Shown here: positions 34,117 to 44,801 of the stretch, piece after piece
How positions within the stretch are numbered: the stretch's first letter is position 1
Layout of the letters: every line of letters starts with the position of its first letter
Source of the DNA: Zygnema circumcarinatum
Taxonomy: Eukaryota; Streptophyta; Zygnematophyceae; Zygnematales; Zygnemataceae
Length of the DNA stretch: 64,000 bases
Reading direction: 5' to 3'
NCBI GenBank assembly: GCA_037447605.1
Contig: CM074808.1
Span: 1,930,734 to 1,994,733, forward strand
Notes under the pieces: generated by a model
Told to the model about the DNA's origin: nothing
Databases searched by the model: none
The model's input: only the letters and a program-made list of their open reading frames with translations
Program-made: the position numbers and the translations under genes

Positions 34117-35360
34117 AACATGTTTTTCGCATTCGAGATTCATGCGGGGCCTTCTCCCTCCCCCTCCCCCTCCCCCTGTGCAGTTCCAGTTTATCGCTGT
34201 GAAAGACCAGTGATCGCCAGTTCTGTGCAGCGCGGGACTGTGGCTGCTCTGCGCACAAGGCGGACCATGGAACGGAACGGCTCCATTTGGACAACCAACC
34301 ATTGGCTGGCAATGGTTGGACGATCCAACGGTTCGCAACCATTGCAATGGTTGATCCAATGATCCGACCTGGTACTGCTCTTGACTTTTGACCCCTTCCG
34401 TACCAATATACGGCCTCACGTCACTGCCGTACGCGTGACTACACCGGCTCCCGCCCAGGGTCCTCCCGCCACGTGGCGCGACTAGCCGTACAGCTCGGCC
34501 ACGTGTGGCGGCAGAGGTTTGGCGGGTCACGGTCGCGTTCGTACGAACATCCGTACGGAGGTGCTATGGCGGCGGGCCAACCGCTAACGGCCGGGACGTG
34601 CGCGCGCTTGTCGCTTTCGCGTCAGCGCGAACCGCTGCCCGCAAATGTTTTTATCTGCCCATCAGAGGGTTTTTTCATTCGCCGGCTGCCCGCTGCCAAA
34701 ACCCGGTCGGTACGGCCGGTCGAGTGCCGCCTCCCCATTCGCCGCCGCCTGCCACGTGGCCCGCCAGCGAGGCCGCCCGCGAGCATGTCGGCCTGCCGCG
34801 CGCACGGGCCGGTCGGTCCAGCCCCCGCCAAGCTACGGCCGTACAGTCGTACAAAAATCCCGCCGACGCTCCCGCACGAGCCAGGCTGCACGGAGGACCC
34901 CGCTCGAGCAGCCACGTGACAGTCGCCGTCCAGTTCGTACGGCGGGCCCGATCCGCAGTCCGATCCTCCGCGGGGCTGCCGGAAGTCTGCCGCTGCTGCG
35001 CCGTACAGTGGCTTTGTCGTACGGTATAAAATCAAACCGTACGATTTGATAAGTACTATTTATCTAGAACCCGTACGGTCTGTCGCAGGCGGCCACGTGG
35101 TGGTCGGTGAGGTCGCGCCAGCTGTCCGCGGAGCCCCGCGTCCCGCCGAACCGTGCCGCCCGCCCGCCCGTCCACGCGGCCCTGCCGGCCTGAGACGCGC
35201 GGCGGCCGCTTTCGTGCCGCCGGCTGCCGCCCGCCGCCGGCCGGCCGGCCCTCCGAGGGCAGGAAAACATTTTTTCTGCCCGTAGAATTCTGGCGGTCGC
35301 TCCGCGGGGCCCTCCCCTCCCTCCCCCTCCCGCCTGCGCCCGTGCGCCTCATGCCGCGCC
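34117..35360. promoter_or_regulatory. GC-rich promoter region of the F-box/kelch gene
   Basis: No gene. At least four CCACGTG-type G-boxes (about 34470, 34498, 34753, 35091) and many CGTACGG words precede the start codon. A TATA-like GGTATAAAAT at about 35025 sits between inverted CGTACGG copies. The section 34260-34370 forms imperfect hairpins around CAATGGTTGGA / TCCAACC words that also occur near 41170-41230. Control by bHLH/bZIP factors is inference. Confidence 0.45.
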
Positions 35361-36821
35361 ATGGCGCCCTCCACCTGCACCATCTTCCAGAGCTTCGGGA
35401 AGACCCGCCATGGACGCCCGAGCCCTGAAGCCCCTCTTCCAACTTCTCCAGAGCATTCACGACCGCCCGCCTCCGTCCAGGTCCCGCCGGCCAGGCAGCC
35501 GCACAACAGCGGCAGCGGAAGCAGCAAGAACCTCTTCTTCTGTGGCGCGGTTCCGCCCCTCGAGGCGGAACGCTCAGACTGGGACGGCGACGATGGGTGG
35601 GCGGCGGGCGGCGAGCAGGAGCTCCTGCGGGGCCTCCCGCGCGAGGTGGGGGCGGACATTCTGGCGCGCGTGGACCGCGCCTCGCTGCCCGCCCTCCGTG
35701 GCGTGTGCCGCAGCTGGAAGGCCTTCGTGGAGGGCCGCGAATTTCGGGCGGCGCGGAGGCGGCGGGGCACCGCAGAGGAGTGGGTTTTCATAGTGGGGGA
35801 GGTGCGCGGGCAGCAGCAGCCGCAGCTGCTCGCCTTCGACCCCGCCGCTGCGCGCTACTACCACCTCTCGTCGCTCCCGCCCAAGCTCTTCTCCCCGCCT
35901 CTAAGCCTTGGGGGGGGGAAGGTGGCGCCCATGCAGCGGCAGGACTTTGGCCTGGTGGCCCTCTCTGAAGAGCTGGTGGTATTTGGGGCCCCGGTTGGGA
36001 AGCTGTTCGGGAAGCGCGCGGGCGGCGTGTGGCTGTACAGCACTGTGCGCAACAGGTGGCGGCGAGGGGCGGAGATGCCCACCGCGCGGTCGGGGTTTGC
36101 GTGCGGGGCCATCGCGGGGAAGGTCTACGTGGCGGGCGGGAGGGACCGCACGGGGGTCGCCATGACCTCTGCGGAAGTGTATGACCCACAGAGTGACACG
36201 TGGGAGGCGCTGCCGTCCATGGCGACGGCGAAGCACATCTGCACGGGCGCGGTGGTGGGCGGCAAACTGCACGTGCTGGGGTGCGGGGACCAGTGGCGCT
36301 GCCAGCCGCAGAACCTCTTGCAGCCCGTGCGGATGGAGGTCTACGACCCTACGCAGCGCGCTTGGAGCACGCTCGCGCTGGAATGCCCCGCGCCGAAGGT
36401 GTGGGGCGTGCCGTGGCACGACCAGGCCTCGCCCGTGGCGTGGCAGAACTGCCTCTATTGGGTCGGCTGCGGCGCCCTCAAGCTGCGCTTCTACGACGCG
36501 GCCGCCAACGCCTTCGTGGGGTACTTCGAGAACGAGCTCTGCGCCTACGACGAGCACGCCAAGCTCTCGGGGTTCCTGCACGGCCCGCCCGCGGGGCTGC
36601 TGCAGGCGCGCGAGTCGTGCGGGCTCGCCGTGGCGCGCGGGGAGCTGCTGGTGCTCGGAGGCTGCCTCTTCGACCCCGCGGGGCTGCCCACGCTCTGCCC
36701 GCCCGACGTGCAGGTCCACACGCCTCGCGCGCCCGCGGGGGAGGCATGGCGGACGCTCTGCGTCGCCGCGCCCGGCCCGCGCCTGGGGAAGGTCTGGAGG
36801 TGCGTTACGGCCGCGCTGTGA
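35361..36821 (+). CDS. F-box/kelch-repeat protein
   Basis: A single 486-residue exon. Residues 1 to about 85 are a Pro/Ser-rich leader. An F-box of the form LLRGLPREVGADILARVD...LPALRGVCRSWKAFV lies at about 87-127. From about 140 kelch-like blades follow: GGVWLYSTVRNRW, IAGKVYVAGGRD, AEVYDPQSDTWEALPSMATAK, VVGGKLHVLGCGD, MEVYDPTQRAWSTL, RGELLVLGGCLFD. As an SCF adaptor it would recruit a substrate through the kelch propeller to SKP1/CUL1; the target is unknown. GC is very high at third positions, so long shadow frames occur on both strands. The start ATG (GCGCCATGGCG) is the first in frame; a shorter start is possible. Confidence 0.9.
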   Translation: MAPSTCTIFQSFGKTRHGRPSPEAPLPTSPEHSRPPASVQVPPARQPHNSGSGSSKNLFFCGAVPPLEAERSDWDGDDGWAAGGEQELLRGLPREVGADILARVDRASLPALRGVCRSWKAFVEGREFRAARRRRGTAEEWVFIVGEVRGQQQPQLLAFDPAAARYYHLSSLPPKLFSPPLSLGGGKVAPMQRQDFGLVALSEELVVFGAPVGKLFGKRAGGVWLYSTVRNRWRRGAEMPTARSGFACGAIAGKVYVAGGRDRTGVAMTSAEVYDPQSDTWEALPSMATAKHICTGAVVGGKLHVLGCGDQWRCQPQNLLQPVRMEVYDPTQRAWSTLALECPAPKVWGVPWHDQASPVAWQNCLYWVGCGALKLRFYDAAANAFVGYFENELCAYDEHAKLSGFLHGPPAGLLQARESCGLAVARGELLVLGGCLFDPAGLPTLCPPDVQVHTPRAPAGEAWRTLCVAAPGPRLGKVWRCVTAAL

Positions 36822-36824
36822 GGG

Positions 36825-36895
36825 AGGGGGAGAGGGGGGGAGGGGGAGGGGGAGGGGGAGGGGGAGGGGGAGGGGAGCGGAGGGGGGGGGGGACA
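36825..36895 (+). repeat. (GGGGGA)n tract just after the kelch-gene stop
   Basis: About ten GGGGGA-type hexamers with longer G-runs, directly in the presumed 3' UTR; G-quadruplex-prone. Confidence 0.9.
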
Positions 36896-38993
36896 GCTCG
36901 ACATTGTCAAGGAGTCTCTCGTCTGTGAGACTGCGCTTATCTCCCCTACCTCCCCTCCTCTCCCCCTCCATTTTAAGGGGTGAATGGAGGGGTTTGGTTT
37001 TGCAACGGGTTATGGGAGTTAGGGAGCTTAGGAAATTAATGACCGGCAAGGGTTTTACTCGGGTCCGTAGGTTCGCATTAATAATTTAAAAGGCTGGTTC
37101 GGAATGGGGACTCTGTATATGGGGTATCCCCGCCCGTCTTTCCCCCCGCCCTCAACTTCGCAATGAGGTGGAATTTATAGCTATGTTTAGGTCCATATAA
37201 GTTTAAGGTCAAGTGTAAGCTTCAACCCTTGAGGGAAGAAGGCATGCTCAACTTATTGTTGTCCTTTGTTGTAGACGTATAATAAAATATTTCCTTAGGA
37301 ATTCGAGCTTTTGTGGTTGTCGATGGCATCTGTCCCCTGACTCCGTATCCTGTCGGTCACTTTCGCTGTCAGCTGTTCAGCTTCACTGGACAACAAAATT
37401 CCCTTTGTTTCCTACTTCGGTGGCAAATATGAAGCTATGATGTTTGCTGCGAAAGCCTATAGACATGACACTGCCTCGACTGCTCGTGTTAGGACATCCT
37501 CAGGAAGTCGGTTGGGGCAGATGCTTAATTAAGCAATTTGAGGCTTTCGCAGTAAGTACCAGTGGCCAGAGATACTGAAAGGGATTTGCTGTCTTGGGTA
37601 AGCACAAATGTGATTTGCGAGTAGAAGCAGTCGGTTGGAAAATTTAGCACTCTTAGAATTCATACAAAGAAACAGCTTATGTGTAATATACGGAACGCCG
37701 TTTGGGAGGACGACCATGGCGTGATTTGCCCACACTGTATGGGCATGCATGCCCATCACCAGATGACATGCATGTGGCATGTCCAGCAGATGCATCGATT
37801 GCAGTTTACCAGGCAGTGGTGCAGGTGCGTCTCTGTTAAAAAGTCTGGCTAATTCATTAGGTCTTTAGAGAAAAATAAATATAAAAAATCGAGGGGTAAA
37901 GAAGTAGGCACTGGCGAATCGCGATGAGATGAACGGCGGCCATTCGCATACATGATGGACGGTACATACAAAAAGGTGCCACTTGCCGCCAAGAGAAAGA
38001 GAGGAAGTGGCATTGATCTCACGATGGCGATGCCATCAAATAATGTACAAAATCAGCATACATGGGGAACCACGAGGAACTAAGTGGGCGCAAATGAGAC
38101 CTCACCAATGGACCACTCACTCGCAGGCGGGACCAGCCTCGGGGGCGGACTCGGAAACCACGAGTCGAAGTCTCGTGCGGGGAGGGAACCACGAGGAAAT
38201 CTTCGCCGTGTTCCATGTGACGGGTCGCGTTCTGTTGACCGTACGGTCTTCCTTGTCGGCTTGCGCCCAGGAGAAACTCCAGGTCACTGTTGCTGTTCAA
38301 TGAGCCGGCGGTCCGTGGGCCGTTAGTGGGACCCAGGTTATCGGTTCGAATCCACAACTTTGGCCCTCATACACCTGTCCAGGCTTCGCGTCCGAAATCA
38401 GAATTATCAAAACACAGAGAGAGAGAGAGAAAGGGAGAGACCAATGCAATTTTTTAATTTATTTTTATCGAAGTGTTGTGGAACCTGTACAATAACTTAG
38501 AAAGTAATTCTTTACAAAAGGTGTTTCATTTACAGTATTCATCTGAACAAGGAAGAAAACAAATCACCAGACGATCGCCCTCGGAGAACGAGCCATTCTC
38601 CTACGCAGGTATCACTGGCCTGATTCCATGCTAACCCTTTATGAGGGAATACATCGTGGCTTCCATCCCTACTCCTTGAGACAGGTTCTACTGCATGCTC
38701 ACGAATATTGTGCGGAAATCATGGCGAACACAGCAAGGCGCCGTTCTGTACATGCATGACAATCAGTCCACCCATTTCCATGCCATAGTTGCACTTTGGT
38801 GTAACTGCTGCAGACTTGCACATGTGAAGGCCACGTGGAGCCACAACCAAGGAGAGAGGATTGGCAGACACCGCAACGAGGCCCGCTCTCTAGCTCGGCT
38901 AAAACATCAAGCAGTGCAAGCTGAGTCACGACTATCTGGCCTGTATTTACAAGGAGTGGGTGTCGGCACATTTGCGCAAAACGTCTAAAGCTT
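36896..38993. other. Intergenic, kelch gene to TRAPPC4
   Basis: No gene recognised. AATAAAA at about 37280 could end the kelch transcript. Dispersed-block copy 4 lies at 38003-38090. A short GAGA tract is near 38417. Confidence 0.55.
38003..38090 (-). repeat. Dispersed ~100-bp block, copy 4 (partial)
   Basis: On the minus strand: TTAGTTCCTCGTGGTTCC, TTTGATGGCATCGCCATCGTGAG, TCAATGCCA. It lacks the CCTTTGCGACCAG start seen in the other copies. Confidence 0.7.
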
Positions 38994-40854
38994 CTAAAGC
39001 TTGTCTAGACGACCAATGCCAGTGCGATCTCTCCTAATGGCGACTGCCAAATGCATGTCAAAGAGCTCACATCGAATGGGCATTTCTACTTCATAGAAGG
39101 GATTCTTTAACACGTAGTCAACATACAAGTCGTATATTTGCCGAAGTCTTTCCTCTATTCCAGTCGTTCCTGGCTCAACAGCCATAAAGAATTTCGTTCC
39201 TGCAAGAATGCAAGATAAAATCAAACATTAGCTGGGAGCCACGGTGCCTAACACTTTTTCCTGCAGTCCAGATTCCGCCTTAGGACGAGGTGACTACTTC
39301 CTATATGCATTAAGCAGCCTATCGAAGCATAAGCCCAAGAGGCAACGCAGGATCTTTCTACTTTACTAGAATTTATTAAAACCCATGTTATGGGCTAGGC
39401 ATTCTCATAATTCCTTTACAAGAAGGACACACAAACACTCCTTTTATATGGGCGCAGCAAGCGAACGAACAGAGCGCCGTGAGCGAAGGGAACGGCGGCC
39501 GCTCTGTTCGAGAGCTAGTTTCACTGCGCTCCCTATCGGTTGCCTGTTCCCTTCGGTCACGGCGCTCTGTTCGATCGAAAATAAAAAATCTGGCATCACT
39601 AACTATTTCAAAACCCGGCCAGGATGAGTGCACTACATAGGAGTCCTTTCTGAAAAAATGCTCTCAGGTTGTGTGGGAAGATAGACCGGTCAGAAAGTGA
39701 CTAAAAAAACCACAAATGAACAAGTCATCCAGTGTCGCCCTGCTAGCTTAATACCATCGCTGGTAATACATTCATAAATGGAAGGTGTTATTACGACAAT
39801 GTGAATTTCTGCAGAGATGGCCAGAGCTCATGGTAACGTAAAACCAAAGCCAATAACTTTTCATAACATTAAAAACCCTCCATATATTGTAAAGCCTTTT
39901 GTCACTTATGCAACATTACAGACGTGAAAAATGATAATTAAATAAGAAGTTTGAAGGTAATTGAATCAGCCCATAGAAGTTGGCACGGCATTGGTGAAAA
40001 TAAAATTAACAAGGTTAGAAAGAATGTTGAGATGGAGAGGTTCTGCTGTGGCATTCACGGGCTCGTACATATTAGAGCGGTTTTGCTTAGTCTTGCATAT
40101 CAGGGTAATGCGATAAGTCTACCTGTCAAAGTCTGAAAGCAATGTAGATCAAACGTCTCGGCTTCAAGCAACTCGATGCCGCCTCCACCGGGAACCGGCG
40201 ATAACTGCATAGCGATAGCGTGCAGGCCATGCCACGTGCTTGCAAGCCGCAAACTGTCATTGATATCCAACTTCGCAAGGGAACCAAAATCCTGCATCGC
40301 GACCGGTGCACGAATGATATGAATTTAGCATACAACACCATCGCACGGCACTCACTCGAATTCCCATTTGCCGGATCACTGCCAATCCAAAAAATGGATC
40401 TGGATACCACTATACTTTTCCACGTTATAAGGAAGCAAGTCCTGAAAGAACCTTGAGTCTGTCTCCAAAATTGATTAAAGACATAAACGAATAAGTCCTG
40501 CCAACGACTGGAGCGTTCTGTCCTGAAAAATTTCAGCAACGATCCCACGTCCCCACTGATGCTATCAAACAAGATAATGCAGACAGAACTATGCCGGACT
40601 ACTCACAGTCTAACTGCAACCCTACAAACCTTGTTCCAACTATTCTATGTTTACCCACTTGTACAAACATACAAACATCACCATCCATCCGTCTGCCAAT
40701 CGAGCATGCTTCCTGGTCACTTCCCGGCCTTTGTCGGCACGAGGGCACAAATGTACCGATGCTACAGGGAGGCGATTTGCACCTTGTAGTAGATGAGCCC
40801 GCCCGATTTGTTAATGACGAAGAGGTTGAAGATGGTGGTGGCAAGCGTGCCCAT
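38994..40854 (-). CDS. TRAPPC4: TRAPP complex subunit 4 (TRS23 homolog)
   Basis: Longin-fold core subunit of the TRAPP tethering complexes, which activate Rab1/Ypt1 in ER-Golgi and Golgi traffic. Three exons in phase: 40854-40783, 40291-40123, 39199-38994, 148 residues, the normal family length. Exon 1 reads [16 protein letters not shown]. Exon 2 reads [19 protein letters not shown], then [19 protein letters not shown]. Exon 3 reads [11 protein letters not shown], then [20 protein letters not shown] and IRCELFD. These match plant TRS23 almost word for word from memory. Intron 2 (39200-40122) holds a GC-rich hairpin. It is divergent from the gene at 41676. Confidence 0.95.
39465..39577. repeat. 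GC-rich hairpin inside TRAPPC4 intron 2
   Basis: CGAACAGAGCGCCGTGA-CGAAGGGAAC is inverted about 55 bp away with one mismatch (39466-39493 with 39546-39573). It is MITE-like in form, but no target duplication was identified. Confidence 0.75.
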
Positions 40855-41675
40855 CCCTCCCCCCCGCGGCCAAGCTGAGAGATAACGGTTAAGCGGAGAG
40901 GGTGCCGCGCAGGAGCGAGAAGAGAGGGAGGAGGGAGGGCACCGGAGGATGTTAGGGTTTGCGAGCTGCTCCTTCGGACCTCCTGATGAGGGGCGGACGG
41001 GGCAGCGTCCGTTGACGTCACTCGGCGTACAAACGCAAGAGGCGGTGCCCTTATCTTTTGGACATACCAGATTTGAGATAAGGTACGCGCGCGGCCCACC
41101 GTTTTCAGCCACACCTTTCCTCCCCGGGCAGCTCGTGGCCAACCTTGAGCTGCGCGGACGACGCACGCCCAATCGGAACCATTGGATCCAATGGTTGATC
41201 CAACCCATGGCCCGTCCAACGCATGGCCCGAAATGACTTCGACTGCCGTGTCCGTCCGCGATTGGGCGAGCGTCGGCCGGGCAGCTGAAATTCTTTCCGG
41301 TCCTCCCTCGCCGCGAGTACGAGCAGGTGCAGCCCCCCTTCGGCGCGTCACGTCATGTCACGCGCACCGTACGCGACCATTCCCCCACGGCGGTGGCGCC
41401 ACCTGTCTGTTCGTACAGTCTTATCCGAAATTTGAGATGAGGTAGACGCGCGGCCCACCATTTTGGGCCACACCTTTCCTCTCCGGGCAGCTCGCGGCCA
41501 ACCTTGAGCTGCCCGGACGGCGCTCGCCCAATCGCGGACGCTTACGTCGCGCACACGGCAGCCAAAACCATTTCAGGGCTGCCCGTGGCCCACCCCAAGG
41601 CCACGCCCTCCGGTCCGGGCCATCATTTCTCCCTCACTCACCTCTCTCTCTCTCTCTCTCTCTCTCTGCTCATCC
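40855..41675. promoter_or_regulatory. Divergent promoter region with duplicated segment
   Basis: About 820 bp between two opposed starts. A segment of about 100 bp (41069-41165: TTTGAGATAAGG, CGCGCGGCCCACC, CACACCTTTCCTC, GGGCAGCTCG, GGCCAACCTTGAGCTGC) recurs directly at 41428-41525. A part including CCGCGATTGGGCGAGCG is also inverted between about 41250-41290 and 41510-41545. A CT-dinucleotide tract at 41641-41668 sits just before the start at 41676. Confidence 0.6.
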
Positions 41676-42549
41676 ATGGCCGTGCAGAAGGCTGCAGCTG
41701 CTTTGTGCGCCTTATGGCTGCAAGCGATGCAACTTCTCGCAGCAGCGCTAAGCAGCGGGTTGAAGGCTGCTGTAGCGGCCCGCACGAAGCTTGAAGACCT
41801 TGCCTTCGATTTTTGCAGTGTCCCATGGCTGGTCGTCATGGAAAATCTTGGATACAGCTTGCTGGACACGGCTTGGTTCTGGCTGGGTGTGGGCGCCAAA
41901 GAAGTCGGAAAGACATACCTTTCCGTTGTGGATTGGCTGCACAAGGAGTTCGCAAGGGAGTTAGCCAATTCTCGCCGGGTATGACCTGCTGCATCTTATA
42001 AAGCTTTCAAGCCTTTTGTTTTGAGGGTTGTTAGCATCAAAAAGTTCTTTGCCTTGGTGCTTGCTTTTGTATGGATGAGTTTTTTGGGTTGGTATGCATA
42101 TGCTGGACTAATGTGGCGCTTGTTGTCTCTTGTTGGCAATACAGGTTCCCCCGACCGTGAGGACATATCCCGCATATTACTCGCCGCTCTATCAGCCTCA
42201 GCCGCCATTTAATACCAGGCAGTCAAGGCTCTATGAGCCTGAGCCGCCATTTAGTGCCAGGCAGTCCATCTTCCGTGACTCATCAGTGTTCAGTGCGAGC
42301 CAACTGGCGTTCCGTGAGCCGCAATACAGCCGCCGCCACAGTAGTACTCGGGAGGGGCAAAGGCGAATGGGAGGAAATGTGCCAAGTCCCACTCCGCAAA
42401 GCTTCTCCTCTTGGAGAATGAAGCAGGAAAAAGAATGGCAAGAAGTAGCTGAATTAGCTTCTATTCGTGAAAGGTTGAATGATTGGGATCGCGAGAGGAA
42501 TCGTTTCTCGGGCTGGCACGTGAATTTGGACTTGCCCCGAAACCGCTGA
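41676..42549 (+). CDS. Unrecognised protein, two exons
   Basis: Exons 41676-41978 and 42145-42549 join in phase for 235 residues. The N-terminal half is hydrophobic/amphipathic (AAAALCALWLQAMQLLAAAL, then VVMENLGYSLLDTAWFWLG). The second half is Pro/Ser/Arg-rich with an internal duplication (LYQPQPPFNTRQS then LYEPEPPFSARQS) and ends in a charged helix (WQEVAELASIRERLNDWDRE). No family recognised. The reading frame one base back stays protein-like beyond the stop (see the next entry), so the true C-terminus may be longer than drawn. Confidence 0.6.
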
Positions 42550-42797
42550 AAACTCCGGTGAAACCACTTCATCCCATGTGGAGTGACCCGAGAGGGGTCT
42601 TTTTGCCATCTAAGGATGGCCGCAACCTCAAGTGTCCGCTCTGTCCTTGAGAGTTTAAAGCAATGGTTGAGTCAGCGAAGCTGAAGACTGCGGAGGAATT
42701 CAAGAGAGCTTGTTTGGAGGCGTACAATATGTGGCGAGCAAAAGAGACGCCTTTCGAAAGCTCCAAAGCGAATGGGAAGATTCAGCTTCAGTTTTAG
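42482..42797 (+). pseudogene. Frame-shifted continuation of the preceding gene
   Basis: In the -1 frame relative to exon 2, an open stretch reads LAREFGLAPKPLKTPVKPLH, HPMWSDPRGVFLPSKDGRN and LKCPLCP, then TGA. After that single TGA the same frame continues as EFKAMVESAKLKTAEEFKRA, CLEAYNMWRAKETPF and stops at 42795-42797. The composition strongly suggests real coding sequence with one indel and one stop. Either the allele is damaged, the reference has errors, or an unseen splice event restores the frame. Confidence 0.4.
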
Positions 42798-43825
42798 TTT
42801 TAGTTGCACGTCAATTTTGCATTTTGATGTACAGTGTTTGCACTTTTGCATTCCTTCATTTGTCGGTGTCAACGTCAGCTTCAGGTTCAGTTTCAGTTTA
42901 GTTTGCTCAGACTTTGGGAGATTGAGTGCGATTTTTTTGCTGCAACATCATTATGTTTGCAATTTCCATCGTTGCTCAATTTCAAAGTGCACTTCAAGAG
43001 TGTAGCTAAACATGGAACTGGCTGACCAACATTTTTCATTTTTCATTTTTCATTTGATTTTTTTTCAATGAGAGTGCAATAAAGCGTTCGCAGGAAATGT
43101 TGTGCAGTCGTCGCGTTGGCTTATGAGCGTTGTCCTCAGTTGTATTTCTTTCATAAGAACAAAAGTGTTTTTCTTTTCCTGTTGGATGGCTCTCTTTCTG
43201 CCGGTTTTTTGCAGCACCTCCTTGGTATGTTCATGCTCATGCTGGTTTTGCAAAGCAGCCAGATCTTGTCCTCTCCTTGTTCCATAATTTGCCCATAATT
43301 CTTCCTTTCTGCTCTCCTCCCCTCCCCAGGCAGCCGAAGAAGCCTTTCAGCTTCCTAACCCTACCCTCCCCTTCCCCTCCCCTTCCCCTCCCCTTCCCCT
43401 CCACTTCCCTTCCCCTTCCCCGAGGGAATGGAAAGAGGAAAGGGAGGAGTGGACAGAAGGGAAGTAGAAAAAAAGAGAATGTGTAAAGGATGATGAGAAT
43501 GAATGGAAATCGTATGAATGGGACATGAAGAATATATACTTCTGAAAGTTCCATTTTATGTATTGTACCACTTCTGCTAGTAAAACTTGTGTTGATGAAT
43601 TGGAAGTTTACCGCGGACTCGTGCTGTACACTGCATACGGGTTGATTTGAAGATCTCCTGTCTCCCATATGTGCTCTTTTCGTTTTTGTGGCACCAAAAT
43701 TACCAAAATGGTTGATCATGTATGCTGAACAGCATTGGGTCCACTGTGCCTATGAGCATTTGCTGCAGCGAGAAAGTTTTCTGGCTGAAGCCCTCTCCCT
43801 TTCCATTAAATCTACGCTGCTGCCT
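42798..43825. other. 3' flank, nothing coding recognised
   Basis: T-rich sequence with CTTCAG/TTTTAGTTTTAG words, TTTTTCATTTTTCAT at 43030-43055 and AATAAA at about 43078. A pyrimidine-rich minisatellite is listed separately. Confidence 0.5.
43362..43420 (+). repeat. CCCTCCCCTTCC tandem pyrimidine tract
   Basis: About five units of roughly 11-12 bp of C/T only, immediately followed by a purine-rich stretch (GGGAATGGAAAGAGGAAAGG), so the two parts are loosely inverted. Confidence 0.85.
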
Positions 43826-44400
43826 TTACTCATTGTTTGTAGCTCCTGTGCTTGATTTTGTTTCAATAAGACCGGTTGCTGGCAGGCTGATCTCGACCAA
43901 AAGCCATCTTGGTGATGTCTGATATGCAATCTGTACATGTGAGAGCGAATTGTGAGACCAGCATTCTTCATTTCTATTCAACCAGTCGTGTGTTTTCAGG
44001 CTCTCGTCGAACTCTTGTAGAGGCTTGATATTTTGCGAATCACCAACATTCAGTTTGTTTGACAAATCCGTATGGAAGTCATTGAGAATAATGTCCTTTT
44101 TAAACTTCTTGAGCTTCCGGTCCACCATTTGAATGCCTTGTTTGCGAGTTTCTCTTTTTTCCTCTTCGAGGCTTTTCATATCTTCGGACCAGCGGCCGCC
44201 CCAAAAGCCGGGGAAGCATCGATCCAAATGACACGGGCCAATGGCAGAGAAGTTTCAGCCCTGAGCTTGAGGGCTTTAGCCTTCAGCCCCTCATGAAGTT
44301 CGGCATTGATAATTTTCTGTACAAGATAGCACGGTGTTCCTGCACAAAGTATGGCCTGGAGGAGGCATTGCCACCCTTCTAGTACATTTTAATTGTATTC
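43826..44400 (-). pseudogene. Decayed unidentified coding fragment
   Basis: On the minus strand one frame reads GTPCYLVQKIINAELHEGLK, then LRAETSLPLARVIWIDASPA (about 44390-44170). It runs into a stop just as the neighbouring frame takes over with MKSLEEEKRETRKQGIQMV, DRKLKKFKKDIILNDFHTD and SLKTHDWLNRNEEC. This is a typical one-indel relic of a charged, helix-rich protein. No family recognised; transposon-derived or host origin cannot be decided. Confidence 0.4.
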
Positions 44401-44801
44401 AAGGTCTGGGCTGGCGGTTCAGTTCCGCAGGGATAAAGTCACTTGGAATGTGCAGCAGTAGCCGATCGACATCCACGCATTGTGTAATTGTGTGAGTTAC
44501 AAATCGCAGCGGGGATTGCACCAAAGCATGGCCGCTTTGCGATCAACGATGGCCTCAAGACGTCTGAGCCAAGAAACTGAAGTTCTGTGGCGGAGTCATC
44601 CTATTGCCCACCAAATCGACCGAGCACAGCCTCACCATCGCCAGGCAAAGCTTTAATATACAGACATATATTAAGAGGACACATTTACAAATGGCGGGAG
44701 CTAAAGTTCAAGTAAGAGAAGTCTAATTCCACACTATGCATATGCCTGCCTTGGCCAGCGGCTGCGCCTGCCAAAGAGGTTCCCAGCTGGCACGAATCCT
44801 A

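Noticed and set aside
35901-37089. Long open frames of 240-382 codons on both strands over the F-box/kelch gene
   Set aside because: They are shadows caused by very high GC and lack of AT-rich stops. Their Arg/Ala-rich text has no domains, while the plus-strand 486-residue frame has clear F-box and kelch motifs.
38336-38353. GGTTCGAATCC, a perfect box-B-like sequence
   Set aside because: The flanks do not pair as a T-stem and no box A lies at the right distance, so there is no tRNA or clear SINE promoter.
42649-42654. Selenocysteine reading of the TGA after CPLCP
   Set aside because: A frameshift is also needed to reach this frame from the gene, and no SECIS structure could be verified, so decay or sequence error is more likely.
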